From: Stomorhina lunata
Lineage: Eukaryota; Arthropoda; Insecta; Diptera; Rhiniidae
DNA length: 64,000 nt
Direction of reading: 5' to 3'
Assembly (NCBI GenBank): GCA_933228675.1
Contig: OW121743.1
Location: forward strand, 110,913,468-110,977,467
Positions within the stretch are counted from its first letter, which is position 1. Each line of letters starts with the position of its first letter. A model generated the notes under the pieces. The model saw nothing but the letters and a program-made list of their open reading frames with translations, had not been told where the DNA came from and ran no database searches. Positions 1 through 12,172 of the stretch are shown in pieces. A program made the translations under genes and the position numbers.

Positions 1-1137
1 AAATTTGATGGTGAATTTTCACTATAAGAAAATGTTGATGAAAACTTCACTATAAGAAAATTTTGATCAAAATTTCTCTAAAAAAAATGTTGATCAAAAA
101 TTCTATACAAGAAAAATTCGCTATAAGAAAATTTTGATCAAAATTTCACTATAAGAAAATTTTGATCAAAATTTCACTAAAAAAAATTTTTTATCAAAAA
201 TTCTCTAAAAGAAAAATTCACTATAAGAAAATTTTTATCAAAAATTTACTATAAGAAAATTTTGATAAAAAATTTACTATAAAAAATTTTGATCAAAACT
301 ATAAACTATAAAAAAATGTTGATCAAAAATTCACTATAAGAAAATTTTAATCAAAAATTCACTAGAAGAAAATTTAAAATTTGATGGTGAATTTTTACTA
401 TAAGAAAATGTTGATGAAAACTTCACTATAAGAAAATTTTGATCAAAATTACACTAAAAAATTTTGATCAAAAATTCTACACAAGAATAATTCACTATAA
501 GAAAATTTTGATCAAAATTTCACTATAAGAAAATTTTGATCAAAATTTCACTAAAATAAAATTTGATCAAAAATTCTCTACAAGAAAAATTCACTATAAG
601 AAAATTTTGATCAAAATTTCACTATAACAAAATTTTGATCAAAATTTCACTATAAGAAAATTTTGATCCAAAAATTCACTATAACAAAATTTTCATCAAA
701 ATTCACTAGAAGAAAATTGAAAATTTGATGGTGAATTTTCACTATAAGAAAATGTTGATGAAAACTTCACTATAAGAAAATTTTGATCAAAATTTCACTA
801 AAAAAAAATTTTGATCAAAAATTCTATACAAGAAAAATTCGCTATAAGAAAATTTTGATCAAAATTTCACTACAAGAAAATTTTGATCAAAATTTCACTA
901 AAAAAAAATTTTTATCAAAAATTCTCTACAAGAAAAATTCACTATAAGAAAATTTTTATCAAAAATTTACTATAAGAAAATTTTGATCAAAAATTTACTA
1001 TAAGAAAATGTTGATCAAAAATTCACTATAAGAAAATTTTGATCAAAAATTTATTAAAAAAAAATTTTGATCAAAAATTCACTATAAGAAAATTTTTATC
1101 AAAAATTCACTATAAAAAACTTTTGATCAAAATTTCA
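1..1137. repeat. Tandem array, ~28-30 base unit with TTTTGATCAAAA core
   Basis: The unit is roughly AAAATTTTGATCAAAATT plus TCACTATAAG. It begins before the window edge. A landmark variant, TTTGATGGTGAATTTT, recurs near 3, 379 and 723, showing higher-order units of about 345-376 bases. It ends abruptly at the fold-back element starting at 1138. Confidence 0.95.
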
Positions 1138-1441
1138 CCTATTTTGTTAACTGTTTCGCCATCTTTAGTCCGATCATAAAACTTTATATATCGTTGTTCG
1201 CGGCTCTGTAAGGGTCACATTTTTCTCTTTTATCGTCAATTTCTAGTCATAATTTTTTAAAATTCGATTCGTACCCACCTAATCGAATCGAGTACAAATC
1301 TAGTTTTTAAAAGTTTTGACTATAAATTGACGTGGTAGTAAAAAACTATCAAAGAGAGAAATGTAGCCCTTACAGAGCCGCGAACACCGATATATAAAAT
1401 ATTGTGATCGGACTTAAAATGGCGATACAGTGAACAAAATA
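1138..1441. mobile_element. Fold-back element with ~90-base imperfect inverted arms
   Basis: The left arm (about 1138-1235) contains GTTCGCGGCTCTGTAAGGG and the right arm (about 1348-1441) contains CCCTTACAGAGCCGCGAAC, together with paired CGCCAT/ATGGCG and GTCCGATC/GATCGGAC blocks. The loop is about 110 bases. No open frame. Confidence 0.75.
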
Positions 1442-2569
1442 CCAAAAGGGCGGTATTTGTAGGCGTGGTAAAAAAATAAAAAAAAAATTTAGAATTATTT
1501 TACCATTATCTTTAATCCTAGGGGGTGACTGACACAACTTTTTTTTGTATGGAAGGCGAACCCCTCTATTGTACTCCATATATTTTTTTTTCTGCCAAAA
1601 GTGAAATTGAAGTGGTTAAAGAACAATGACAAAACACATAAACGCACAAACAAACATATATATTTCATAAGCACGTGTGTGTGCCTTAGCTTTTTCTCAT
1701 TGGATAATCGTCTTCATTAGCTGTTTCCGAATTAGAGTAAAAGCAGTTATTCTCTTTTTCATGGGACTTTTCAAAACGACCATACGGAAAACCAATGTAT
1801 AGAAGTGCAACATCTTTATATTGTAGAGTTTTTGAAACAAGGTTTGGGAACGGAAAACACTATGTATTTGAAATTTCCAAAAACATATGACTTTAGGAAA
1901 TTATAACACAATATCACATTTTGTGAATTCTTCAAATGTAATACAAAATATAATTATTACTCAATTTAAATAAACTTTAGTTTTCGCTTTAATTTCATCA
2001 TTCATAATATAATTTCTATTTATTTGTCGGTTTACAATGAATGAGTTTAAAAAGTTGACTTCCAGCTGTCTGTCTGTCTGACTGTCAATCATGTTCGTTT
2101 TTTTTAGAACTGAAAATGTTTTCCTTTTAATATTTTTAGTTTTTACTAATAATAATTTCCTACTTACGAAAGTTTCATTTTTGATAAGATTTTATTTTGA
2201 TTTGTTTTAAATTTGTATTTTATTGTTGGTCATTTAAATAATTTTGAATAGTTTTTTTTTTAAATTTTACTACTGTTTAGTTTTTATTTTATTATTTTTT
2301 ATTATTTTTTTATGAGTTTAACTTGTAATTGATCAATTAATTGTATAGCATGTTAGTAGTAACAATTAACTCATTAAATAGCCTTAATATGGGAAAAAAT
2401 AATGAATGAATTATAACAGAATACATTTCAATTTGTTAAGTTATTCAAACGATTTAATATGATTTTAAGTTGTTTTTATTTATTGAAAAATATTCGTTAA
2501 TTTCTCTTAACACGCATTTATTATAACCAGATGTAGGCAGCCCATACCACCAGGAGCCGAAGACTTTTA
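1442..2569. other. Non-coding stretch with one dispersed repeat copy
   Basis: No gene recognised. About 1710-1845 is one copy of a repeat whose second copy lies at 6092-6228 (shared CTGTTTCCGAATTAGAGTAA / AACGACCATACGG / GAAGTGCAACATCTTTATAT). The remainder is AT-rich without visible structure. Confidence 0.5.
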
Positions 2570-3045
2570 GTAAAAAATAAATTTCTATAGAAAAATATTT
2601 AATAAAAACAATTTTTAGTAAAAAAAATCTCTATAGCTAAATTTTTCAAGAAAATAATTTCTATAGAAAAATTTTTGATAAAAATAATTTTCTATATAAA
2701 AAATTTTGATAAAAAAAAATTTGTACAGAAAAATTTTTCATAAAAAATATTCTATAAGCAAATTTTTAATAAAAAAAAATTCTATAGAAAAATTTTTGAT
2801 AAAAATATTTCAATCCAAAAAATTTTAAAAATTGTAGTTGAAAATTTTCTATGAAAAAATTGTATATTGAAAAATTTGTATGTGAAAAAATTTGATACAG
2901 AAAATTTTCTAAAAAAAAACCTAGGTATACAAAATTTTATAAAAAGTTGTTTACCAAAAATTTTATATAAAAAATTTTGCTCCGAAAATTTTCTACAAAA
3001 ATATTTTATATCAAGAATTTTGAACCGAAAATTTTCCATGAACAA
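2570..3045. repeat. Degenerate tandem array
   Basis: Poorly conserved ~27-30 base units of the type TTCTATAGAAAAATTTTTGAT, with many small indels; an old member of the array superfamily. Frames on both strands here are repeat artefacts. Confidence 0.8.
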
Positions 3046-3080
3046 AAAACAAAAGGGTTTCCCACACTTTAAAGAAAAGG

Positions 3081-3385
3081 TAAAACTGAAAAATATTGTG
3101 TTTCTGTTCCGATGATAATCTTCGCTTAATGTTGATATTTGTTTAGACACTATAATTCGTGTTTATTTTGTCTCGCAAATTAGATACAACGCGTGGTTTT
3201 CGATCTGTCTACAATTAGGGATACTCCTCCTGATGATGATGATCAAATCAACCAACGAAAACCAAAATTTTTTTTATCAAAAACGATTTATAACAACAAT
3301 AAAAAATTGTTATAAATTGGAATCCTAGTGCAATACACTAAAGTAAAACTTGAAATAAAATGTTTGATATCCCATAATTTTTTGC
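3081..3385 (+). repeat. Hammerhead-like dispersed repeat, degenerate copy a
   Basis: Collinear over about 290 bases with 10551-10900. Shared blocks are the start AAACTGAAAAATATTGTG, the middle GATCTGTCTACAATTAGGGA and CTCCTGATGATGATG, a TTATAACAA..TTGTTATAA hairpin, and the end AGTGCAATACACTA. The hammerhead-type core CTGATGA (3230-3236) is kept, but the stem II and GAAAC regions have diverged. Confidence 0.6.
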
Positions 3386-5215
3386 AAAACGCCTTTTAAA
3401 GAATATTTTTTTATTGAAAAAATTTTTAATAAAAACTGTACATATGGAAAAATTTATACTGAAAATTTTCGAAAAAAAAAATTTATATCGGAAATTTTCG
3501 AGGTAAAAATAATTTATCGAAAATTTTGTTAAAAGAAAAATAATATGAAACATTTCATTCGAAAAAATTTTATATCAGAAATTATTTATGAAAAAATGTT
3601 ATATCGAAAATTTTGTAAGAAAAAATTTTACATCGAAAATTTGCTTTAAAAAAATTTATATCGACAATTTTCTATGTAAAAATGTTATATCGAAAATTTT
3701 CTTTTAGATCTAAAATTTTCTTAAAAAAAATGTTATATCGAAAATTTTCGATTTAAAAATATTTTATCGAAAATTTTGTTAAAAAAGAATAATATGAAAA
3801 ATTTTCTTCGAAAAAACTTTATATCAAAAATTTTCGATTTAAAAATTTTATAACGAAAATTTTGTATGAAAAAATTTAATATCGTAAATAAGCTTTGAAA
3901 AAAATTTATATCTAAAATTTTCTATGCAAAAATTTTATATTGAAAATTTTCGAGGTAAAAATATTTTATATACAATTTTTAAAAGAAAATAATATGAAAA
4001 ATTTTGTTTCACAAATTTTATATCACAAATTTTTTATGAAAAAAATTTATATCGAAAATTGTTTATGAAAAAATTTAATATTGAAAATTTGCTTTAAAAA
4101 ATTTATATCGATAATTTTCTATGAAAAAATTTAATCGAAAATTTTCTTTGAAAAAATTTTATATCGACAATTTTCTATGAAGAAATCTACAATTTTATTA
4201 AAAATTTTCTAATAAAAATTTATATCTAAAATTTTCGATGTAAAAATGTTATATCGAAAATTTTGTTAAAAAAAAATAAAAATTTTCTTCAGAAAAATTT
4301 TCAAACAAAAACTTTGTATGTAAAAATTTTATATCGAAAATTTTGTATGAAAAAATTTAATATCGAAAATTTGTTTTGAAAAAATTTATGTTGACAATGT
4401 AAAAATTTTATATCGAAAATTTTCTGTAAAAAAAACGTTTTATCGAAAATTTTCTCTAATTTGAAAATTTTCTAAAAAAAACTTTGTATCGAAAATTTTC
4501 GATGTAAAAATATTTTACGAAAATTTTGTTAAAAGAAAAATAATATGAAAAATTTTCTTCGAAAAAATTATGTATCAAAAATTCTTTATGAAAAAATTTA
4601 ATTTCGAAAATTTTGTATGAAAAAATTGAATATCGAAAATTTGCTTTGAAAAAATTTATATATACAAATTTCCATGTCAAAATTTTATATCGAAAATTTT
4701 CTATGAAAAAAATTTATATCCAAAATTTTCGATTCTAAAATATTTTATTGAAAATTTTATTAAAAAAGAAAAATATAAAAAATTTTCTTCGAAAAAACTT
4801 TATATCGAAAATTTTCTATGTAAAAATTTTAAATCGAAAATTTTGTATGAAAAAATTTAATATCGAAAATTTACTTTGAATAAAATGTATAACGAAAATT
4901 TTTGTATATAAAAATTTTATATCGAAAATTTTCTTTGAAAAAATTTTATATCTAAAATTTTCTGAATAAAACTTTATATGGAAAATTTTCGATTTAAAAA
5001 TATTTTATCGAAAATTTTGTTAAAAAAATATTAAAAAAAATTTTATAACAAAAATTTTCTATGTAAAAGTTTTATATCGAAAATTTTGTATGAAAAAATT
5101 TAATATCGAAAATTTGCTTAGAAAAAATTGTATATCAAATATTTTCTATATCGAAAATTTTCTTTGAAAAATGTTATATCGACAATTTTCTATGAAGAAA
5201 TCTACAGTTCGGTTA
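3355..5215. repeat. Tandem array, ~28 base TTATATCGAAAATTTTC unit with higher-order structure
   Basis: Units of type AAAAATTTTATATCGAAAA TTTTCTATG vary strongly one by one. A landmark variant (GTTAAAAGAAAAATAATATG) recurs near 3528, 3778, 3970, 4264, 4528, 4758 and 5019, giving multi-unit repeats of about 190-295 bases. Confidence 0.92.
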
Positions 5216-5420
5216 AAGTAGTCCTATGAGAGGTACCAGATTGTCCTTATACTGGATTACAAGATTTACATGGACATCAATTCAGCCGGACGAACATCGT
5301 AAATCGCGTCAGAAAGTAATTCTGAGTCGATTGATAAAATCAGACCAATATTTGTGGGTGTCATATATCAAAAAACCAATATACTCTTCCTACCTATGGT
5401 GGTGTAGGGCATAAATATGG
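5215..5420 (+). repeat. 3' part of the same dispersed repeat
   Basis: Contains GGATTACAAGATTTACATGG, AACATCGTAAATCGCGTCAG and the typical end CTATGGTGGTGTAGGGCATA. It aligns by eye with 17040-17150. The 62-codon open frame here is a by-product of the repeat, not a gene. Confidence 0.65.
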
Positions 5421-7611
5421 GCTGGACTAAAATCTTTTCATTGATAGAACAGACAACAAATTTGAGATAACTTCTAAATGGTTCAATTACTAATTGCTTA
5501 GAAAATCTTTAACTTTATTTGTTGGATTTTATGCAATTTTTGTTACTTTGTCTTCGTTCAACAAAAAAAAAAATAAGTGATATTTTTTTTATTTATTTAA
5601 ATTTGGTTTTAGTTTAGTTTATTTAATTTTTTTTATAAACGTTTGAGTACAATATTTAATTAAGATTTTTTTCGTTAACAAACTTTCTATTTATTTGTTG
5701 ATGTTGGTATTTAATTATTTATATATTCTTGAGATATGTTTTCTAAAAAACTTTACTAAAAATATTTGTAATTATTTTTATTATTTATTTATTTTTGTTT
5801 TTGTTTGTATAATTGTAGTGGTAGTTTTTTTTATATAATTTTTGTATTATTTATTAGGTTTTTTTGTAGACTTTAATTTATGAAATAAAATAATAGGAAT
5901 TAATAAAGAGACATAATGGTAGTATGAAGGTTAATGTTATACTAATATAAAAATAAGTACCTTAAATAAAGCATATAACAAAATCTTTTAAAACATGGAA
6001 ATACGAGGGTTATTATTTATATATTGGGAACTGGCAAAACTAATGTGCATAGCTAAAATATGGCAATAATTTTATATAAAATCAGATCAAAACCGTCTCC
6101 ATTAGTTGTTTCCGAATTAGAGTAAAAGCGGTATACCTTTGTTTTATGGGACTTTCCAAAACGACCATACGGCAAATAAATTTTTGGAAGTGCAACATCT
6201 TTATATCATAAAGTCTTTAGTCAAATTCATTTGATCACGCCTTTGTTGAAATTTTGTATAACAGTGTAATACCAAGACAAACTACTTTCAAAATTTCAAT
6301 TTGTTTGTCAAAGTAATTTTCTGAATTCACTGCAAATTCACAAAACAAATATCACTTGTACATCAAAATGTTGTGAGCAAGTTTATGCTAAAAAATACCC
6401 AACTTTACTTTAGAATTGCCAGATTTATGCTATTGATATAAGTTTCTTCAATTTCGGACACTTAACTAGTAGCCCTCGTACATTTTTTTAAATAAAACTA
6501 AATAATAATGGACGTTATAATATTTAAAAATAATAATAATAAAAACAAATTGATATTAAAACTAAAAATACAATAAAAAAAAAACAATAAAAATGAGTTT
6601 TAATAAAACTTAAATTATTGTGCGTTTTACTCTTTAAAAATTTATTTTTTTAAAAAATAACATCCAATAATATTGCACTTTGTTTTAAAGGAAGTTCGGA
6701 TTTTCTGTATTTTTTTTTTTTTGAAAAAAGATAAAAAATAAGAACTATTTAAATATAAAAAACATAAATTTTAAAAACTAAAAACCAAAATAATGCCACA
6801 TTTTCAAAATAAAATTTTTGTTTAATATTTTTATAGCAGCCAATTTTATTAAAATTTTGTAATATTTAAAATTTTCTTTAATAACTTTCTTTTTTTACTA
6901 TTATTAATTAATGCCAATATTTAAAAAGTGTTTTTTCTATTCATTGTTTTAATATTATTAATAGTTTTTCTATAAGTATTTTGCAAATAATTTGGCAACA
7001 CTGTTTTTTTTTCTTGTTTTGGAAATTATTTTGTTTTTTATGTACTTTTTATTTTTAGTTTTGACACTAAATATTATTTTATTTTTGTAATTATTAATTA
7101 TAAGTATAATTCTTAAAAATATCTAATTTAAATGTAATATCGTATCGTATAGGTCGCAGAAATTTTGTGAATTTAATAATTTTTTCAATGAAAATTTAAA
7201 TTGTTCTCAAACAGGAAAAGCAAAAAGTTTTAAAAAATTGTGGAAATAGTAAATAGAATGAAATCCATATAAAATTTTGGCTTTTAAATACTTTCTTAAA
7301 AAAAAAATTACAAATAAATAAAATTTTGATATAGATTTTTTTTTTTTGTAAAAATTTTATTTATTTATTTATTTAATATTTTATATTTAATTTTTTTTTG
7401 TAAAAAGAAATTTTAAAATGAAAATTTATTTGATTAAAAATTTTACTTAAAAAATTAATAATATTTCGGAATGTATTTGGTTGATCCAGAAATTACTGGC
7501 TAATTTTTCTGTGTTTTTAAATAGAAGACAAAATTAAGCTTTAAAATTGTTTTGATGTTCAACAAATGCCTTGCCAAAGTGTTCAAATATCATTCCCCTG
7601 GTTTTTATATA
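5421..7611. other. AT-rich non-coding stretch
   Basis: Apart from the repeat at 6092-6228 I see no gene, RNA or well-formed repeat. It is mostly T-runs and A-runs with simple microsatellite-like sequence. Confidence 0.5.
6092..6228 (+). repeat. Second copy of the ~135-base dispersed repeat (other copy 1710-1845)
   Basis: Direct orientation; shares TTCCGAATTAGAGTAAAAGC, AAAACGACCATACGG and GAAGTGCAACATCTTTATAT with 1710-1845. Flanking sequence differs, so it is an interspersed repeat rather than a local duplication. Confidence 0.7.
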
Positions 7612-9180
7612 TGTGGTAAAATTTTGATCAAAATTATCATATAGTGAATTTTAGGTCAACATTTCAATATAATGAATTTTTTATCAAAATTTTTATATAA
7701 GTAGTGTAATTTTGATCAAAATTTGTATATAGTCAAATTTTAATCAAAATGTTCATATAGTGAAATTTTGATTAAAATGTTCATAGAGTGATATTTTGAA
7801 CAAAATTTTCATACAGTGAAATTTTGAACAAAAATTTCATATAGTGAAATTTTGATCAACAATTTTTTCATAGTGACATATTTTCATATAGTCAAATTTT
7901 GATCGAAATTTTCATTTAGTAAAATTCTGATCAAAATTTTCATGTAGTGAAATTTTGATCGAAATTTTAATTTAGTAAAATTCTGATCAAAATTTTCATA
8001 TAGTGAAATTTTGTTCAAAATTTTCATACAGTGAAATTTTGATCAAAATTTCATATATTGAAATTTTGCACAAAATTTTCATATAGTGAAATTTTGAACA
8101 AAATTTTCATATAGTGAAACTTTGAACAAAAACTTCATATAGTGAAATTTTGATCAAAAATTTTTTCATAGTGACATTTTGATCAATATAGTATATACAG
8201 TGAAATTTTGATCAAAATTTTTATACTTATAGTCATTATTTGATCAAAATTTTCATATAGTGAAATTTTGATCGAAATTTTCATTTAGTAAAATTCTGAT
8301 CAAAATTTTCATATAGTGAAATTTTGATCAAAATTTTCATATAGTGAAATTTTAAACAAAATTTTCATATAGTGAAATTTTGAACAAAATTTTCACAGTG
8401 TCAAATTTTTAACAAAAATTTCATATAGTGAAATTTTGATTAAAAATTTTTTCATAGTGACATTTTGAACAGTGAAATTTTGATCAAGATTTTCATATAG
8501 TGAAATTTTGATCAAAATTTTCATATAGTGAAATTTTGATCGAAATTTTCATTTAGTAAAATTCTGACCAAAATTTTCATATAGTGAAATTTTGATCAAA
8601 ATTTTCATACAGTGAAATTTTAAACAAAATTTTCATAGTGTCAAATTTTTAACAAAAATTTCATATAGTGAAATTTTGATTAAAAATTTTTTCATAGTGA
8701 CATTTTCAACAGTGAAATTTTGATCAATATTTTCATATAGTCAAATTTTGATCAAAATTTTCATAGTCAAATTTTGATCAAAATTTTCATATAGTGAAAT
8801 TTTACTCGAAATTTTCATTTAGTAAAATTCTGATCAAAATTTTCGTATAGTGAAATTTTGATCAAAATTTTCATACAGAGAAATTTTGATCAAAATTTTC
8901 ATACAGTGAAACTTTTGATCAAAATTTATATATAGTCAAATTTTGATCAAAATATCCATATATCAAATTTTGATCAAAATATCCATATAGTCAAATTTTG
9001 ATCAAAATATCCATATAGTAAAATTTTGATCAAAATTTTCATATGAGAAATTTTGATACAAATTTTCATTTAATGAAATTTTGATGCAAATTTTTATACA
9101 GAGAAATTTTGATCAAAATTTTCATTTAGTAAAATTCTGATCAAAATTTTCATATAGTGAAATTTTGATCGAAATTTTTA
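7612..9180. repeat. Tandem array, GTGAAATTTTGATCAAAA unit (inverted relative to 1-1137)
   Basis: The unit is about 28 bases: GTGAAATTTTGATCAAAATT plus TTCATATA. Its reverse complement matches the unit at 1-1137. Landmark variants (GAAATTTTCATTTAGTAAAA; TTTTTTCATAGTGACATTTT) recur every 250-300 bases, near 7860, 8160, 8450 and 8695 for the latter. Confidence 0.94.
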
Positions 9181-9708
9181 GAAAGACTAAAATCAGCAAA
9201 AGCAAAAAATCCAATACCAACAACTTCAATTAGCTCCTAATATCAGAATCAACCATATATTTTCTAAAGAAATTTTTCTGGAGAAAATTTGTGTTTGCAT
9301 GTCTGTGTTTATATAAACAATTGTAAGTGATTTCATTCCAAAAATTATATGTCCTTAAATCTTCTTCCTTTTTGTAAAAAAAAAAGTTTTTTTTTATGAA
9401 ATTCTTTCTGGCAAATATCAAAACATTAATTTTAATGGTTTTTTTTCAATATCAAATATTTCATTCGTTTCGGGTTTTCTATTTATGGAGTACATAAATT
9501 TACTTAAATAAATCGTTAATTAGTACAAATATTAATGTTTTATAATATTAACTAAATAATTAAGTTTTTTTTTTATAATAAAATAACTAATTTATATAGA
9601 GCATTTACCAGAAATCTTATCTAGTCGTATTGTCATAAGTAGTAACTAAAAGATTTTGTTTTGAATACAATTTTTCCTTCTGTTTTTTATTTTAATTCCA
9701 AATATTTT
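9181..9708. other. AT-rich non-coding stretch
   Basis: No gene or structured repeat seen. Confidence 0.4.
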
Positions 9709-9944
9709 CAGCCCAATTATAAATAAAAATTCCCGGTGAATTTTTTCACTTTTCCCTGTTGCCTTATTATAAATAAAATCCCATGTGGACATTTTTTACT
9801 TTTGGGAAAAAAATAAATTTTTTTAATGAAATTCCCATTCACAAGAACTATTTTCCCGTTTGTTTATAAAAGAGGAATTTATTTTTTTGTGAAAAATAAG
9901 TTCACGGGGAATTGAACTCACCAGGAATGTTTATAATTGGGCTG
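9709..9944. mobile_element. MITE-like element with CAGCCCAATTATAAA terminal inverted repeats
   Basis: Begins CAGCCCAATTATAAA and ends with its exact reverse complement TTTATAATTGGGCTG. Subterminal blocks also mirror each other (ATTCCCGGTGA near the left end, TTCACGGGGAAT near the right). 236 bases, no coding capacity. No clear target duplication. Confidence 0.8.
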
Positions 9945-10550
9945 TTTTATTAAAAAAAATGTATACTATAAATTTTTACGATTTGGGACAATATGACTAG
10001 ATAATACCGCTTGTGAATACTCTAATAGGCTTAAAAATATTACAAAGGATATTTTAATTTTATGAATAAAGAAATTTTGTCAATCTTGCAAATATAGTAC
10101 AAATAATGCAGTACACGAAAAATGAAATGGAATATGCATATAAAATGTAGGCTTACAAATTCTGATAAACAAAAAAAATAATTACAGGCATGTCACAAAT
10201 TGCTTCGGAATTTAAACCATTCCCTTGTTGGATTCCGATCGAAATGGTTTTAGCTTCTATAGATTTCGAAATACTTAAACGGCTCTATAACATTAAAAAA
10301 CAATTGTTTTTGATTGAAATTGTTTAAGTTATATTTTTTCAAGTCATTCTGGGTGTCAGTTAAAAAATTCGAATTGGCCTGTGATCCGACATTTTTGGGC
10401 TTAAAGGTGTTTATTAGAGATTTGAGGTGAAGGAGTAAAATAATTCTTAAGTACTAAATATGTGACGAATAAATGTAATTGCTTCATATACATATCGCAC
10501 TAGTTCCTCGAAAGTGAGTCAACTCAAAAAGTGTTGGAAATAAAGAAATA

Positions 10551-10900
10551 ATAAAACTGAAAAATGTTTGTGTGTTTCTGTTGGCATGATAATCTTTGCT
10601 TTATGTTAATATTTGTTGGACACAATAATAATAATAATAATTCGTATTTATTCAGTCCCTTAAATTATACATAATGTGTGGTTTTCGCTCTGTCTAGAAT
10701 TAGGGATAATCCTCCTGATGAGATGGCCTAACCAACCATCGAAACGCGTCTAGGAAAGGTTTCCCCACCAACATTTTTTAGTTTTATCAAAAAACTATTT
10801 ATTACAAGAAAAAATAATTGTAATAAATTGGGATTCTTAGTGCAATACACTACAGTAAAACTTTTTAATTAAATGTTTAATGTCCCAAAATTTTGATAAA
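10551..10900 (+). repeat. Hammerhead-like dispersed repeat, best copy (b)
   Basis: Homologous to 3081-3385 along its length, and to parts of 17211-17520 and 38160-38290. It carries the candidate ribozyme core (10708-10757), then a TTTATTACAA..TTGTAATAAA hairpin and the end AGTGCAATACACTACAG. Hammerhead-bearing repeats are known in Penelope-like retroelements and retrozymes; assignment to either is inference. Confidence 0.6.
10708..10757 (+). ncRNA. Candidate type I hammerhead ribozyme
   Basis: CTGATGA (10715-10721) is followed directly by stem II GATGG (10722-10726) paired with CCATC (10736-10740), then GAAA (10741-10744), a minimal palindromic stem III ACGCGT (10744-10749) and GTC (10748-10750), the expected cleavage triplet. 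Stem I is short: TCCT (10710-10713) with AGGA (10752-10755), after one C.U mismatch. Other copies have an extra T between CTGATGA and stem II, which weakens the case. Activity is not shown. Confidence 0.4.
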
Positions 10901-11099
10901 CCTTTCAAAATTTTTAGATTTTAAATTTTTGCAAAAAATCGATGTACCCACTATGAAAATCTTACATGATTTTCTCAACAACTTCGACAAAAAATTACAG
11001 TTTTAGTAAAAGTAGTAGTAAAATAAAACAGTTTTTTGTTGTACTGAAAATTTTCAAATTTTGAGTTGACTTACTTTCGAGGGACTAGTGCGATATGTA

Positions 11100-12172
11100 T
11101 TCGATTTTTTTTTAATATTTAAGTATCTACAGTAAAGACATTTAAAGCTATTGTGGTATATTGGTGTACCACATTACCTGCACTATGACATATTACCAAA
11201 ATGAGATGTACCACATTACCTGCCCTGTTTTTAATGGATTTAAAAATAATTTTTTCAAACATTTTTAAAAATAAATTCTCAAATTATCTCTGAAATTGTG
11301 GGTTTAATATTTTTCTCAAATGTATATTTTAATCGAAAAAAAGACTAAAATTTGGAAATTTTAAAACAAACAGGTATACCACATTATCCTCATTTCCTCT
11401 AGAAGCAACACACGGAATTCATTTAATTTCCGAATGGAATTGAATTCTGCGTATATTAAATTTATCCAATTCTAAATTACTTGTAAATTAAGAAAGTAAA
11501 TTCTTTAGTTTTTAAAATCTTTTGTAACAGCAAGCACAAATAATTGTTTGAAAAGGGAAAAAGCTAATTAATATGTGACATTAGCTAAACCGCGCTTTTT
11601 TATTTTCACCCGTAAAAATCTAACAAAATAATAATTACCTGCACAGTTTTAAAATCGTTTTTAATGCGATTTAAAACATTTTCCTAAATATCTGTGAAAT
11701 TGTGGGTTAAATATTTTTCTCGAATGTATATTTTAATCGGAAATAAACTAAAATTTTGAAATTTTAAAGCAAACAGGATACCACATTACCCGCACTTTCT
11801 CTATAAGCAAAATACGGAATTCATTCTATTTCCAAATGGATTTGAATTCTGTGACATTTATCAAATTCTAAATTATTTGTAAATTATAAAGATACCTCCT
11901 AATTCATAAACTAATTATAAATTTTATTAAAGGCTTATCGTTGGAATTTTGTATGGAAAATTTGATTTATATGTTCGTCATAGCATTAGTTTTTGTTCAT
12001 GGATTAGGGGGTAAATTTTTAGTTTTAAAATCCTTTGTAATGTTACTTAATTTTAACTTTATTTCTACTTAATAAATTCAACTTTAAATACAATAAAAAT
12101 GTATAATACAATTTGTTAATTAAAACATAATAATATTTATAATATGTATAAAAAAAATCATAAATTAATTGG
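11100..12172. repeat. Non-coding stretch with a ~260-base direct duplication
   Basis: About 11215-11500 and 11635-11890 share an ordered set of blocks: TGTGGGTT..AATATTTTTCTC, AATGTATATTTTAATCG, AAACAGG.ATACCACATTA and GGAATTCATT..ATTTCC.AATGGA. The duplicate is diverged. No open frame. Confidence 0.7.

Larger units (their letters stand above)
10489..11099. mobile_element. ~611-base element with 41-base terminal inverted repeats
   Basis: The left end (10489-10529) and right end (11059-11099) are inverted copies with two mismatches over 41 bases: ATATCGCACTAGTTCCTCGA on the left against TCGAGGGACTAGTGCGATAT on the right. The interior is occupied by the hammerhead-like repeat 10551-10900. No transposase. 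Confidence 0.8.

Noticed and set aside
2782..3150. Frames on both strands over a degenerate array
   Set aside because: Both strands are open over the same A/T-rich repeat, which is expected without selection.
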